Assembly (NCBI GenBank): GCA_947396885.1
Contig: OX377202.1
Location: 72,078,643 to 72,142,642, forward strand
DNA length: 64,000 nt
DNA from: Heligmosomoides polygyrus polygyrus
Taxonomy: Eukaryota > Nematoda > Chromadorea > Rhabditida > Heligmosomidae
Reading direction: 5' to 3'
Under the pieces are notes generated by a model. The model worked only from the letters and a program-made list of their open reading frames with translations. It had not been told where the DNA came from and did not search any database. The position numbers and the translations under genes are program-made. Shown here one piece after another: positions 11,381 through 22,799 of the stretch (position 1 is its first letter; the number at the start of each line of letters is the position of its first letter).

Positions 11381-12242
11381 CACATAGATCGCCGTGTGGG
11401 AATACCCCGTTGTTAGTGTAGTCACCTTCGTGGCGTTCTATCCTTGCACTCGTTTGTTCGATTTCTACGACACCTCTGCGTGCACGTCGCACCCAGGACG
11501 TAGCGCACAGCGTTGGACGTGCGACTATTAGGTTAAGTTAATCCTCCATATTCTCTAAAGATGAGACGAAGATAGACTACAAGAAGAAATGGCTGAAGGA
11601 TTGTGATAACAGTTTGTAGACTTTTTCGAAGATTTTGGAACTACTCTACTATTGAGGAAATAATTTCTAATTTTACACACACCTTCAGTTTTATTTTTAT
11701 TTTATTGTTTATTACGAAGTTCAATCCTATTTCGCTGACGACCTCTTCTTTTCCACGCAGGACCTGCTCGTAAAATGTCCACCGACTGGCAATGGGAATG
11801 TATAAGAAGTGGTACTGCGAGAGATAGAGTGCGTGGCGCATCCGACGAAAGAACTACTCATCGTCAATGTTTCGGATCAATTATGTGATTTCTTTAAAAT
11901 CAAGTAAGGACAGAAGCCGTACTCCCCCCCCCCTCTCCTCAGAAGATGGCCCAGGAACACGTTACGAGACATATAGCGAAGATAACCCCACGTGAAGACG
12001 ACTTTCGATGGCAAAATCGCCATCGAAATTCTATTTCTTGCAATTGCACACACCACCTCATTGACGGCTTCCCGGCGTTCCCGACCGGTTGAGTGCGGGT
12101 AGGCCGGGAGCCTCCCGCCATCGGCGCGGGAGGCTACCGTTGCTTCCCGGCATGTTCGTGAATACGATCTTTTGCCTCCCGCCTCGGTCGCTTCCCGCGG
12201 GAAGCCTTGAACGTGCCCGGGAACGTTCATGAATACGGCCAC
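11381..12242. repeat. Dispersed repeat family D, copy 2
   Basis: This is the direct-orientation match to 1-870, with scattered substitutions and small indels. The candidate exon of copy 1 (399-534) corresponds to 11,775-11,888 but here meets a stop after 37 codons. The left boundary lies next to an AT-rich stretch (11,270-11,370). The right boundary joins a remnant of the 122-bp minisatellite. Confidence 0.8.
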
Positions 12243-12261
12243 AGGACGTCCACCAACGCCC

Positions 12262-12330
12262 GCATTATCCACAGCGAGGGCGGTCGGTGATCTAACCTGA
12301 ATGAGGTACGCCTCGTCATCTACAGCGCCT
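12262..12330 (+). repeat. Remnant unit of the 122-bp minisatellite
   Basis: The blocks CCCGCATTATCCACAGCGAG, GGCGGTCGGTGATCTAACCT and GAGGTACGCC match the units at 8,712-9,500. It lies immediately downstream of repeat D copy 2. Confidence 0.6.
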
Positions 12331-12479
12331 GCAAAATTTTCTATTGAACGTGGGATGTTGCTGCAACAGGAGAAACTCAGCCCTTTACTGCTTCACGCAA
12401 CAGCGCCTACGCTCGTTTCTGAGCGATAATATTCAAAAGCCGACTTCGCGCCTTAGCATGAGAAGACTACTAAAGGGGT

Positions 12480-12870
12480 AAGGGTAGAAGGGGGACTTTG
12501 AAGGTGGAGAACCGACAGCGACCAGGAGGAGCATCGAGATAGTCGATGTGGTGAACAAGGAAGCAGGCAGAATGTGGCTTCAAGAAGAGTTTAGGCAATA
12601 TGTAGGGATCATTAGGGAGTTGCCAATCAGGGGAGGGGAACAGTAAGAAGGATCAGCAAGGGCACCCATTACCATTAAGAGAGACCGGATTTGGAGGATA
12701 TGACACCGATTTCACACAATGGGCGTGGGAGGCCTACTTAAGAGAGGTAGAGTAGTAGGGAAAATGCCGAGGGGGGGGGGGGGAGGAGGAATCTACCTGG
12801 AAGAAGGGACCTGGAGGCGGGACCAGGATGAGGAATCGACAAAGAGGGAGCCGTAAGGGAATTCATAAGG
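12480..12870 (+). other. Degenerate coding-like stretch, unassigned
   Basis: Short open pieces in two plus frames look protein-like (for example VNKEAGRMWLQEEFRQYV near 12,550 and GYDTDFTQWAWEAYLREV near 12,700). Stops and a 13-nt G run (12,771-12,783) interrupt them. This could be a decayed transposon frame. No family was recognised. Confidence 0.2.
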
Positions 12871-13247
12871 AGAACAAGGAATCTGCTATATGCATAGCCT
12901 CTTCATGCTCGACACAGCGGCGACTGCGCGCGCTTCTGAGCTTCTTGATCCAGAAAACGGCCCCCTACGTCGCGCAGCAAGCAACCTGATTCTGAATACA
13001 TGTTAACGACCGTGCCGTGAGCATGGGAGGACCACTGGTAGAATTTTCGTGCACAATATCTAGAAAACAATCGTTTAAGGGAGGAATACTTCATTTCAGT
13101 CAGTTTCATTCATCAACCATGTAAACATTGATGACCCAAAAACACGAAGGAAGGAGTTCACTCTGAAACAACTTACTATTACCATACAAACAAAAATCCT
13201 AGACAAAATATTAAATTCAGTATAGTCCTTTTATGTTGTCACTAATA

Positions 13248-14848
13248 CACTGCGACCGGAAAGTATAGGGACACTTAAAAATTGTACTTTTCGTACGCTA
13301 ATCGATATCAATCGACCTGAATTTTTTACTGTAAAATTCGTTACGGTAAAGAAGTTCGAAGCAAAAGATTTTAGCAAAATCGGTTTGATGTGAGCTAAAT
13401 AAGAAAATAAAATATGGAGACACACCATTTTCAATTGACCAGAAAGTATAGGGACACTAGTAAAAAACAACTTCATTGTCAAGATAAAAAACAGTCGTTG
13501 ATAACTAGTACTCAATTGGTCCTCCGCGGTTCATTGCAACATCTACAAGTCGGGCTGGCATCGAAGCAGCATGATTTCGAAGTGTTTGTAGAGAAAGTTC
13601 ATCCCAAGCGCGTAGAATTGCTGATCGAAGTTCTTGCAGAGAAGAATATGTCTGTTTGTGCTCGTAAATCTTCCTTACAAGGTGTCCCCAGATATTTTCC
13701 TTTGGGTTCATATCGGGAGAACATGCAGGCCAGTCGAGAACTTCAACAGAATTTCTTCTGAGGAAACCTTTTGTGGATCTGCTGGCATGCGGCGGTGCAT
13801 TGTCCTGTTGAAAAACCCATCCCTGACCAGCATTCTGTTGAAGGAATGGGAGCAGATGGGTTTCCAACAGTTGCTGGTATTCATCTGCGTCCATCCTTGC
13901 TGACGTGAAGGCAAGAGGGAGCTTTCCTTCTGCGTGGAATGCCGCCAACACCATAACTGTGCCGCCTCCAAAATTCCTTCTTGGGAAATACTCCTTCTCC
14001 TTGCGTAAGTCATGCCAGTAGGATCGGTTCCCATCTGGACCATCGAGGTTAAAGCGCTTTTCGTCCGAGAAGATCACCTGAACTATGAAATGTTAAAATA
14101 CCTAGCGTCAGAACTGACAACGCAAAAAATCTGCCTTAGTCCAAAGACGTCGTTTGTTCCTAGAGACGAACTCGAGCCTGTTCCTTTTGTGCGTTTCTGT
14201 CAAACGTGGAGCAGAACGGAGCTGGGTATATACAACATTCCCATTGCGTTTTAGGCAGCACCGAATCGTTTCTTCCGAGACTTTCTTACTCAAACTCTTG
14301 CGCACTTCCTCCCATCTGATTGATTTATTGGAAACCATTCGCACGATTTGCCTTTCGTCTCGAGTCGAAAGAAGCCTGGGACGTCGTGAAGACTTCCTCG
14401 AGTGATATAAATCAGGACTGCGTAGAAATTTGCTAATAACGTTGTTTGATCGTCCCAGTTGAGTCGAAATTTGGCGTATGCTGAGTCCTGCATCTCTGAG
14501 GGCTTTGATTTGAGCTTGTTCCTCTATTGATAGCATCGATCCGCGACCCATCCTTACAATGAGCAAATTATAAGGCAGTATATTGCATAGCAAAACAGTT
14601 TTTAACAACGTACCTTTCTCCGCGCACCTTATTTGGTGGTGTCCCTATACTTTCTGGTCACTCAAAAACAGGGTCCCGTCACGTGATCCTTTCCCGTTCC
14701 TTGCCACCTTGGGGGATTTTGCCCATTTCTTTCGTATATATGTTTTTTGCCGTGAGGAATTCCACAGTATAATTTTCAGATCAATTCCTGCGGGTAGCTA
14801 GCAGAATTACGCAATTTGCTGGTGTCCCTATACTTTCCGGTCGCAGTG
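13248..14848 (-). mobile_element. Tc3-like Tc1/mariner transposon, apparently complete
   Basis: The ends are inverted copies of CACTGCGACCGGAAAGTATA, flanked by TA at 13,246-13,247 and 14,849-14,850. A second, internal copy of the same motif (GACCAGAAAGTATAGGGACA) lies at 13,437 on the left and, inverted, ends at 14,659 on the right. The outer-to-inner spacing is exactly 183 bp on both sides. Tc3-type transposases are known to bind paired sites in each TIR, and this geometry fits that. The element is 1,601 bp and carries one transposase gene on the minus strand. Confidence 0.92.
13505..14551 (-). CDS. Tc3-like transposase (DD34E)
   Basis: This enzyme cuts and pastes its own element into TA sites in the nucleus. 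Exon 1 (14,551 to 14,119) starts at an ATG encoding MGRGSML and holds the N-terminal helix-turn-helix region (LRDAGLSIRQISTQLGRS). Exon 2 (14,082 to 13,505) holds the catalytic core: FSDEKRFNLDGPDG with the first Asp, QQDNAPPH with the second, and NPKENIWG with the Glu, 34 residues after the second Asp. The exons are joined by an inferred 36-nt intron (14,118-14,083) with a weak GTCAGT donor and a CATAG acceptor, which restores the frame. If the intron is not spliced, a frameshift breaks the gene. The spliced product would be about 336 residues, normal for Tc3 relatives. No internal stops were seen. Confidence 0.85.
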
Positions 14849-14899
14849 TAGTTAGATTATTTCGATACTTAGCAATGACAATTATCTCTAAGCCAAACA

Positions 14900-16195
14900 T
14901 TAATTCGAGAAATAACGCTGGGCTATAGAGTACTGCTCCCAGTCCTCTTCGTCTTCCGATTCGCTGTGTGAAAGGATGGGATCTTCACCATGGCTGGTCG
15001 AGGAAACTGCATCTTCAACATGAGATGGCATGTAACAGAGCAACTTTGGTGTTGCTATCAACTCACTGCAGTTCCGTGTGCAGGCCGGGAACTGCCTCTT
15101 TAGCGCTCCGAATGCGCGTTCAACGCACACTCGGCCTCTCTGTAGAGCCTCGGTGAACCTTCGCTCTGAAAACTGATCTTCAATTTTCACACTTATTAGG
15201 TTCACACTAGCAGAGGTGTTGTGCTTACGTGGCTCCGTCCTCTCCTCCCCAAGGTACAGCTTCAGCAACAATCGCTGTAGGCGATAAGCGCCGTCGCCGA
15301 GGAGGACGCCACGCTTTCGTCCGCGCTGAAGATCGCGGTACAGCGGGCCTTCGCGGAGCACCTGATAAAGTATAATATAATAAACGTAATACATGGCATT
15401 ATGTTGTATTATATTATGGCTGGTGCCATCTTCTTACCCTCAAATCGTGCGTTTTCCCTGGGTAGCCGAAGCTCAGGCAGATGAACTTCAGATCAGTGTC
15501 GACCATCGCGCTGACATTGATTGAATGGAATCCCTTCCTAAACCAACTTTTAATGAGGGTTCTTGAGACTCCCCAATTTCTAACATATCTGTTCACATAG
15601 GAATGCTCAGATTCGGTAGGAACGATGATTTTCACACGCGTTTCGTCAATCGCTCCCACCACATTAGGGATTCCACAAATCCCAAAAAAACCTGAACGTC
15701 AACTTTGAAATTTCATGCTGAGGGTAGGAATCTAGTTGAGAATCCTCTGCTTATAGACAGCCGTTCTTCTTCTGTTGACCACATTATGTCCTTCTTCTCC
15801 AGAACAGATCGCTCACTTGGCCGATCACTCGGCTTACAGTCGAGTGAGTGAGTTAGCGCAGTTGTGCGCTGTAACACTCGGAATTAGACTCAAGCTTTGA
15901 GGCTATGACAATACTTATACCTGAAAACTGGAGCTTCCGATGGTTTCCAGAAATATCCCCAGATTCTGCTTACTGGTGAGTGATCTCACCATCTCCGGGC
16001 CAATGAGCTCCTCACCAGTGAGCCCGAGGACATACTGGAACCCTGGGCGAGAGAGTCGAAATCTGTGCCGAAAAGTCTAGACGTCCAGCATGTCCATCGG
16101 ACTCATCCTCGTCGCGGAATGACGAGAAGCAGCAGCTCGGATGAGCATCTCCCTCTGCTCCCTCTGATCATCCTCGCTAGCTGTTCTAAATATCA
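14900..16195 (-). CDS. PIF/Harbinger transposase (DDE_Tnp_4 type), probably with one stop
   Basis: The exons read in order on the minus strand. The 16,195-15,945 region encodes an N-terminal segment ending FRLSRPGFQYVLGLTGEEL, typical of Harbinger proteins, but with one in-frame TAG just before it. Exon 15,691-15,438 has VVGAIDETRVKI (first Asp), SINVSAMVDTD and FGYPGKTHDLR. Exon 15,361-15,229 has LREGPLYRDL and LLGDGAYRLQ. Exon 15,165-14,900 has RRFTEALQRGRVCVERAFG with the conserved Glu. Three splice junctions are clean (GTAAGA, GTAAGC donors; TTATCAG, TTTTCAG acceptors) and keep phase. The exon joining the N-terminal part to 15,691 was not found. The 3' end lies only 50 bp from the Tc3-like element, which may have inserted into its tail. 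Confidence 0.75.
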
Positions 16196-16473
16196 AGATA
16201 TTTCCTGGTTCCTTAAGACATCACAACATAGGTTGTGATGTTGTTCCCCTTCTTTAGGTGAACAATAACGTTTAATCTACCATTTCTCTTCACTGATTAG
16301 AAATTTTTTTATGATTTGAAAATTTATTACATTTTTTGAAAACTTTATTACATTTATATGTCCATGTATACTGTGAGTCTGTCGCCTGTGGTTCTTTCCA
16401 GTTGTACGATGGAGCCGTGTCGGAACAGAACGATCACTATATAATTGCTTCTTCGCGGATAGCACTTCCATTC

Positions 16474-17790
16474 TCAATTTCGAGGTTTTGAGTTCGATTT
16501 TATATTTTTTTTTTGCTCTTGTTTCTTCTTCTCCGACGGGACATCCATTTCAAACTTAATTTCGTCCAGTTCCATTTCGCGCACTTCAATTCCAAACTCC
16601 ATCTTCTCGAGCTTCGCTGCGCGCATTTCAAGTTCTTTCTTTCGAATTGCGTTATTCGTGGCGACTTGCTCTTGTCGTAGCTTGCACAATTTGATTTCTT
16701 CTTGGTATTGCGTTAAACGTACATCGGTCTTTTGTGTTATGCTCTCTCGAGCTGCCCTGAAATTGAAGTGTTATGTATAGATCGAGTATAAAGTTCGTCT
16801 CTCAGTTTTTGTTATAGTTTAGTTTAGTTTAACTTAAGTTTTCTGCAAGTTTACAGAACTTTTCTGTAAACCTACTGAGCCTTGGTGTCTGCTCCGTGAC
16901 TTCCTCTGCTTCCACGTATTCAGGTGTCCTGAGTCAGATTTCCTTCGAAGCCAACATCAATAAATTCTGGAGTTTTTGTTAAAGTTAAATTTTTGTGAGG
17001 AACTCATGCATCGTGCCGCTTGTTCGTTCATTTTGTGAATGCGGGTTTTCCTTTTATCGTCGATGACTTGAGTGATCCCGCCGTAAGGTTTCCATATCTT
17101 TTTTCATTCTTCTTCCTAAGTTCCGATAATTAACTTGCATTGGATAAGCTGCGCTGTATGTTTTCCTTGCATCAGTATCATCCGGTTCGTGTAACTGCAC
17201 GGTCGGGCGGATTATTGGCGTCCTTAACTGACATCTAGTTTAGAAAAGATGTCTCACGTTCTAAACGTTTATGAAGGTATGTATTACCTATCGATATCAA
17301 TCACTTGCTTCCCTCTAGGTTCGCGCGAGTCCTCGTCCTCACTGCTCACTAGTTCTTCCACTAAATCTATTTATTTATCTTGTTCACCCCATCTTAGACG
17401 TTCATATTACGTACCGATTTCAGGGATTCCGTTGTCATCTCTGTCCGTCATCAGTTGAAGAAGTGGCTCGATGTACCGCGGTAATGGAGCCACATAAGGG
17501 CAACCTCCTCCACTTCCATTGATTTTTTGTTTCTGATATATTCTTCGTTTATTGAATCCTTTCGCTTCCCAATTCATTTTCTATGCCTTAGTCTTAACTG
17601 TTGCGTTAGAAACCTCTGCACCTTTCGTTTTTCGTTTCTTATATTTTCCTTGACTTGGAATCTCCTCCTCGCTATTCCTATACTGCTTACAGATGCTGCC
17701 CATTGTTCGTGTAGCTTTCTCGTTGTCTTTTACCTATTCGGCCACCTTAAAATGTTACCTTTTTCATTTTGTTGCTTTTAGATATATTGA
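16474..17790 (-). CDS. Myb/SANT-like DNA-binding partner of the Harbinger transposase (decayed or partly mapped)
   Basis: PIF/Harbinger elements encode a second, Myb-like protein that helps the transposase bind DNA. Minus-strand pieces here fit that. A helical segment near 17,740-17,620 contains LHEQWAASVSSIGIARRR. A piece ending at 17,415 contains NGSGGGCPYVAPLPRYIEPL and DDNGIPEI before a GTACGT donor. Exon 17,360-17,288 is acidic (EELVSSEDEDSREP) and ends at GTAATA. Exon 16,756-16,474 is a charged coiled coil (KELEMRAAKLEKMEFGIEV) ending in a Lys-rich tail. Frame changes between the first pieces suggest decay or missed introns. Placement beside the transposase on the same strand supports the assignment. 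Confidence 0.55.
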
Positions 17791-19498
17791 CGGTTTACTG
17801 ACCGCATGTAAAGCTTGCATGGTAATTTTCGTAGTTGTCCGTGCAATGTTTCGTTAGTAGTTTGGTTTCTCTTGGTTGAAATTGAATGGCTTTTTTTCTG
17901 TCCATCTAGAAATTTTACTCCTTTCAAATGAATGCTTTTAAATTTTTTCAGTAATTCGTTTCTATTTTCGAAATTCGGAAGGTAGTTAACAGTGCGTCAT
18001 TTCACTTACATCCATCACTTTCCTGTGCCTATGTTACTGGTGCTCTCGATGTTCAAGGCGTTGCCGTGATAACTAGAATTTAAGATTTCGATGATGCACT
18101 TCTCTATATTGATTGCTGAGGTGAGTGACTAAATGTGGAATGCATTTAATTATAGATTCTACAACTTCTACGACTTTACAGATCAGTTTTTGATTGACCT
18201 CATTTACGTATTTCAGCTTTTGCATCCTTCATACTACGACATGTCCATGCAGATGTGGAGTAGTTATAACAGAAGCATATGAAGAGACATATCTCTCTTG
18301 ATGTGCTTCATGACCGCAAGGAGATCAAAGTCTTTGTTAGCTTGATCTCACTCCTAATCCCTAATCATATGGGTTTTTGAGCGCAATCGCCTTCTTCGAG
18401 TGCGCTAAACGAATTCATAAGGCATAGTAGAATGGGTCTAAAGACTGCATCGACCTTAAGTTTTAAAGAGTCCGTCTTCGAAATGCAGACCCCAGATGTT
18501 GTTGTCTGGTTTTCCAGTTCCTGCTCGATCAGCTGTTTTGACAACAAATTCTTTGATGTTTCTGAAAAAAATCATATTGATGGAATTGCTATGGAGGCAA
18601 TGCAGGAGAAGGGTTCATGTACCTGTGGATAACGTTGTTCTACCAACAAGGACTGGCACAAGTGTTAGGAAATTCTGCAATTGTTTGGAGTTTGTCTCAA
18701 TCTGCAAGTTGAGCGAGAACTTTACCTACCACATAAGACTTTGGGCACTTCCTATTCAATCTTGATATCGGGTGCAGTTGTGTGTGACGCGCTGCAATGA
18801 GGATATTATTTTATCGAATCAGAGCTTGTCGAGCAAAACCTGGTTGTCTAACTCTCGGTAGAAAAGTCACAAGGATACACATCAACAACATGAAGAAATG
18901 ATGCAGAGAATTAGATAAAATAGAGGTCCACTCCGCATACCACCTTTGAGGTTAGTCGTCTCTTGCAAACTCCCATCCCTGATCTTGTCTTAATATCCTC
19001 AAGAAAAGTACCCTGTAAAATGAAATGGTGTTTGGGGGGTAGTGTCGTGAATTATTTCGACTTTTCCAGGCTCTGAAGAAGGCGAAGACGCCGAAAAGTT
19101 GGCCTCAATAAAGCCGATATCAATATTGGTCAACAGCTTAAGAAGACATCATAATAGTCTTAAGAAGACATTTTCCTTAACTTTTAGGGTATTACAGTGC
19201 AGACGTCAATTATTTTTCTTGACATCTCACAATCTTTGATTATGTTGTTCGAGAAAAAATGTTTTGCTCTATCAGAATGTATAATATGTTTCGCTTATTC
19301 CCTCTTCATTTTGTCAATTTTTGGCTGAAGGTTTGAAGAAAGATAGAAAAAGATGGTTTCGCAACCCTTTTTGAATAATGTCATTTGCATTTGAAAAAAA
19401 TTTCTATTATAATGTGCTTTATTATTTGAAAATTCTGAATTTCATTTATGGAGTGAAAAATTAGTTGGAGTAGGAGCTGTTTGTAAAATTACAGCTTA

Positions 19499-19765
19499 AT
19501 GCTTTGCAATTTAACGAAAATCAAAGTGTGTAAAAGCAACGAATATTCTTGTAATGAAAATCATCCCTATTCGATGGACATGACACTCTTACTAGGGCAA
19601 GACATTTCACACAACTGTCGTTACAACACTTATTGCGGGACCACCACGTCTTCGATTCAGTGCTGGTACCACACCAACTGCGCGCTAATCAATACCGATG
19701 CTAGAGAATGGTGGATTGGAAGTTGTCAAACCAATACTCAATGCGATATGTTCGACGCACGTTAG
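19499..19765 (+). CDS. Small cysteine-rich open frame, unassigned
   Basis: 88 codons from an ATG. The second half has five Cys residues within about 45 residues (CRYNTYCG, IQCWYHTNC, IGSCQTNTQC) and several Trp, a composition seen in secreted nematode proteins. No signal peptide is evident at this start and no splice site obviously adds one. It may be the last exon of an unrecognised gene, or chance. Confidence 0.25.
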   Translation: MLCNLTKIKVCKSNEYSCNENHPYSMDMTLLLGQDISHNCRYNTYCGTTTSSIQCWYHTNCALINTDAREWWIGSCQTNTQCDMFDAR

Positions 19766-20589
19766 ATTGAAAAGATAGCCTTAAAACTTAGCCACAAGAA
19801 TCTCTCTGAATTCTTTGAGCCACAGGAAAAAGGAACGAAATAAGGCGCTGTCCGACTAGACGGGTACAGTACCTTGTAGGATACGACATTTTCAACAAAC
19901 AATTTGCTGTATGATAGAATACATCGCTCTCCTAGCCAAGTCCAACTTCCACATTAGGAACACGTTAGTATGGTGTGCTCTAGTGAGAGGAAAAATAGAA
20001 AAAAATCATAATCATAAGGGTACACACCCCTTACTCGGACAGCGCCCAAAACAATGTAGCTAAATCGCCACCCACGGGATACATCTGTCTCGAACCAGTG
20101 ATTGTAAAAAAATAAGCAAATCAGTCTTCACTTTTTCACGAATCCATGTTCTACCTTATCGGCCTTTGAAGACCATTACCAGTTACAATCACTTCGAACG
20201 TCCACTGGACCGTTGAGCATTTTAAAGTTTACATTTCCAATAAAGATATTTAATACACGTAAGACCTCGCTTCGTATTTGTGTTAATCGAAACAACAGAA
20301 ACATGAACATCTGCTACGTTTTTAAAAGTGATTGTAGCACTACAACGCAAAAACTTTTACAATACGCGAACTCATCAGAAGTAAAATACAACTAAAATAA
20401 CTAAACTAAGTAAAACACTACAGTGGATTTGGATCTTTGACCTGGTTTGAATGTCCTTAGTTGATACTATTTTAGCACTCTTACAGGTTAACCCTGTAGA
20501 ACCGTCAACTAGCATTTCCTCCCAAATGTTTATCTAGAATCGAATCGAACAGTGCGAAACCTCCCTTTCTCGTAGTTCCATAGTTCCTT

Positions 20590-21060
20590 TATTGATTAAC
20601 GTAGAGATTGCACGGTGCCATGGTAGAACCAGAGGCGTGGTGGTCTCATAACGATTGTTGTTACGGTTACGAATTGGACACGTGGTTCCCTAGTAAGAAC
20701 GTCTTATCACTAGAGCAACAAGTGCAGAACTGTTCAGAGAATAGCGGTTGTAATTATACAAACTAAGTACTGCGAACCTTCTGAAATGAGCGAGATGGAC
20801 AGTACAGGACACGATTTACTAGTCGGTCGCATCTTATAATATAATTCGTACAAGCGTATAGGCGCTAATAGGGTCACGGGCGAGGGGGGGGGGGGGGGTG
20901 GAAGCATTCCCCTCTCAGTAGTCGCAGGCCTTGATAAGAAGGGACGTGAATGTCCAGTCATACAATAACTGCCCTACCTCAGTTCACTGTAGGGGTAGAA
21001 CACACAATTGCTGCAAAAATCTAGTTCAAAGAACCCCATAGGGCTGCACTACATGGTGAC
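20590..21060 (+). repeat. Dispersed repeat family B, copy with 15-nt G run
   Basis: This matches 3,760-4,060 block by block, including ACGTGGTTCCCTAGTAAGAA and CTCAGTTCACTGTAGG. The G run is 20,884-20,898. The right end runs into a perfect 22-bp hairpin (21,031-21,089). Confidence 0.6.
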
Positions 21061-21089
21061 CCTCCACGTAGTGCAGCCCTATGGGGTTC
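21031..21089. repeat. Perfect 22-bp hairpin
   Basis: GAACCCCATAGGGCTGCACT.. at 21,031-21,052 is exactly complementary to 21,068-21,089, with a 15-nt loop. It lies at the 3' edge of a family B copy. The arm sequence resembles the GGGCT.TACTACATGGTGA block of the copy at 4,035-4,060. Confidence 0.85.
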
Positions 21090-21430
21090 TATCCTATATG
21101 CGCCAGCGAACAAACTGCTCGAAAAATGTGTACGACAACCTTGATAGTTTGCTGTTGCAACCTTTGCCGCGCACGATAATTTCCTATAATCTCATTCGCA
21201 CTAAGCGTAAAGGTTAAAAAATATCACTATGTACATAATTCCACATGTCGAAATCTTTACCGATCCTGTGTAGTTGCACTTCTGAGGTAATTTTACAAGC
21301 GTACATCGTGCCAATAGTTCTTCATCGGAATCAAGAAGGAATATGAAAGAAAAAATACAAAAAGGATAGGAGAACTGGGTTGGGAGTGAGAGCCGACCGC
21401 TCCATGGCGTCGATGTGGTGCAATTGGGAT

Positions 21431-21544
21431 TAAGGCCCCCACAGAGTTCTGCGGCAGCGCCCCCTTAACCATAGAGCAGAGACGCAGAGCTCGCCGCGGG
21501 CGGCGTCCCTGCCCGTTGCCGCAGAACTCTGTGGGGCCCTTTAG
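21431..21544. repeat. Short MITE with GGCCCCACAGAGTTCTGCGG ends
   Basis: A 114-bp palindromic element. The left arm from 21,431 and the right arm ending at 21,544 pair over about 30 nt (CCCACAGAGTTCTGCGGCA and its inverse). The centre is GC-rich. Confidence 0.75.
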
Positions 21545-21829
21545 GCTGCGACGGCCGTTTTGTGTGATGACGTGATTACGGACGTTGCGCTCTTGCCGTC
21601 GATTTTTACACTCTGTACGTTTTCCAGCGGTTGTTTTGATGAATCAAAATTTGGGGCACTTTCTCTGATAAATCGCTGTGATGTGAATCCGCTGCTAAAT
21701 TCTACCGCGGTAACGTTGATGAATCCGGCCCTGGTTGCTTCGAAAACCCGAGTGGAATGACATTCCCGGAAGACCTCGGCCCATGCGATGAGTCACGATG
21801 TGAGGAAACTGTAGCCTTCATACGCTGCC

Positions 21830-22390
21830 CATACTGTGATCGATCCTGCTGTTTTATGCACTTTGTGCCAATATGTCATTGGTGCTGAAGTTATTTCATA
21901 GATAGTTCATATATAGTCGTATCGGGCATATTTCAGACATTGCTGGTGAATTGACAGATGTCGACAAATAATAGGTAGTAAAGACATCTTACCGTAGCAA
22001 ACTCCAAAAACAAGTTCAGATATTGAAATATCTATGGAAATCCGATATTATAGTAAAAGTGCAAAACCGCGACATAGCTTGGGAACCGAAGCCTTGACCC
22101 CGCGAACATGAGGCAGCTCCTCTACCACTGCGCCACCCAATCGACGACACCAGCATCTTGCGCTGCCGTGGTAAGCCCGCTCTCTGGACCCTTAACCATT
22201 GTACCCTCCTACTGGTTCTCAAGGATTCGGCAAAAACAATGCACGTTCTGGACAGAGATTCCCCTATAGTACTCGTTCTTGCCGTTCCGACGTACCGTTC
22301 AGACAGTTCCTTCGTCAGAAGTTTAGAATAATTTTTTATATGATAGCTAGCCCATTCTACTGTAAAGCAGACCATTCCTGAAACATATTT
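21830..22390 (-). repeat. Dispersed repeat family C, copy 2 (inverted)
   Basis: The reverse complement matches 5,285-5,880. It includes the tRNA-like head (A-box complement near 22,121-22,139, B-box complement near 22,081-22,093) and the AT-rich body. It is better preserved around the tRNA-like head than copy 1. Confidence 0.65.
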
Positions 22391-22799
22391 TACACACGTC
22401 AGAAGAAAATGCAGCATGAATGTCGAGGGCGAACAAACGGCAAACAACAACAGCAACAGTAAGGCGAGTAAACAGTACCACATGATTAACAACACCATAA
22501 CCAACATATCAACATTTATCGCTGCCCAGAACTACAAAAAGCCCGCCTAATATCAGCTGCCTTGCTTCCAAGAGCTTCCAAGAGTCGGAGTCCTAGTCCC
22601 AGTCATCTTTCAGCGGTTTGTTGTCGTCGTCAACTTCGTCAACGTGATGGCCGATCTGGTCGAATATCTGAAAGCAGTCACTGTAGGCTATGATTTAAAG
22701 CGGAAGTAATATCTTATTTCTTACGTGGATCCTACGCTACGCTACGTCGGCCACCAAAAACATGCCGTCGTTGTCGATGAACACGCCGGTACCTCGACA

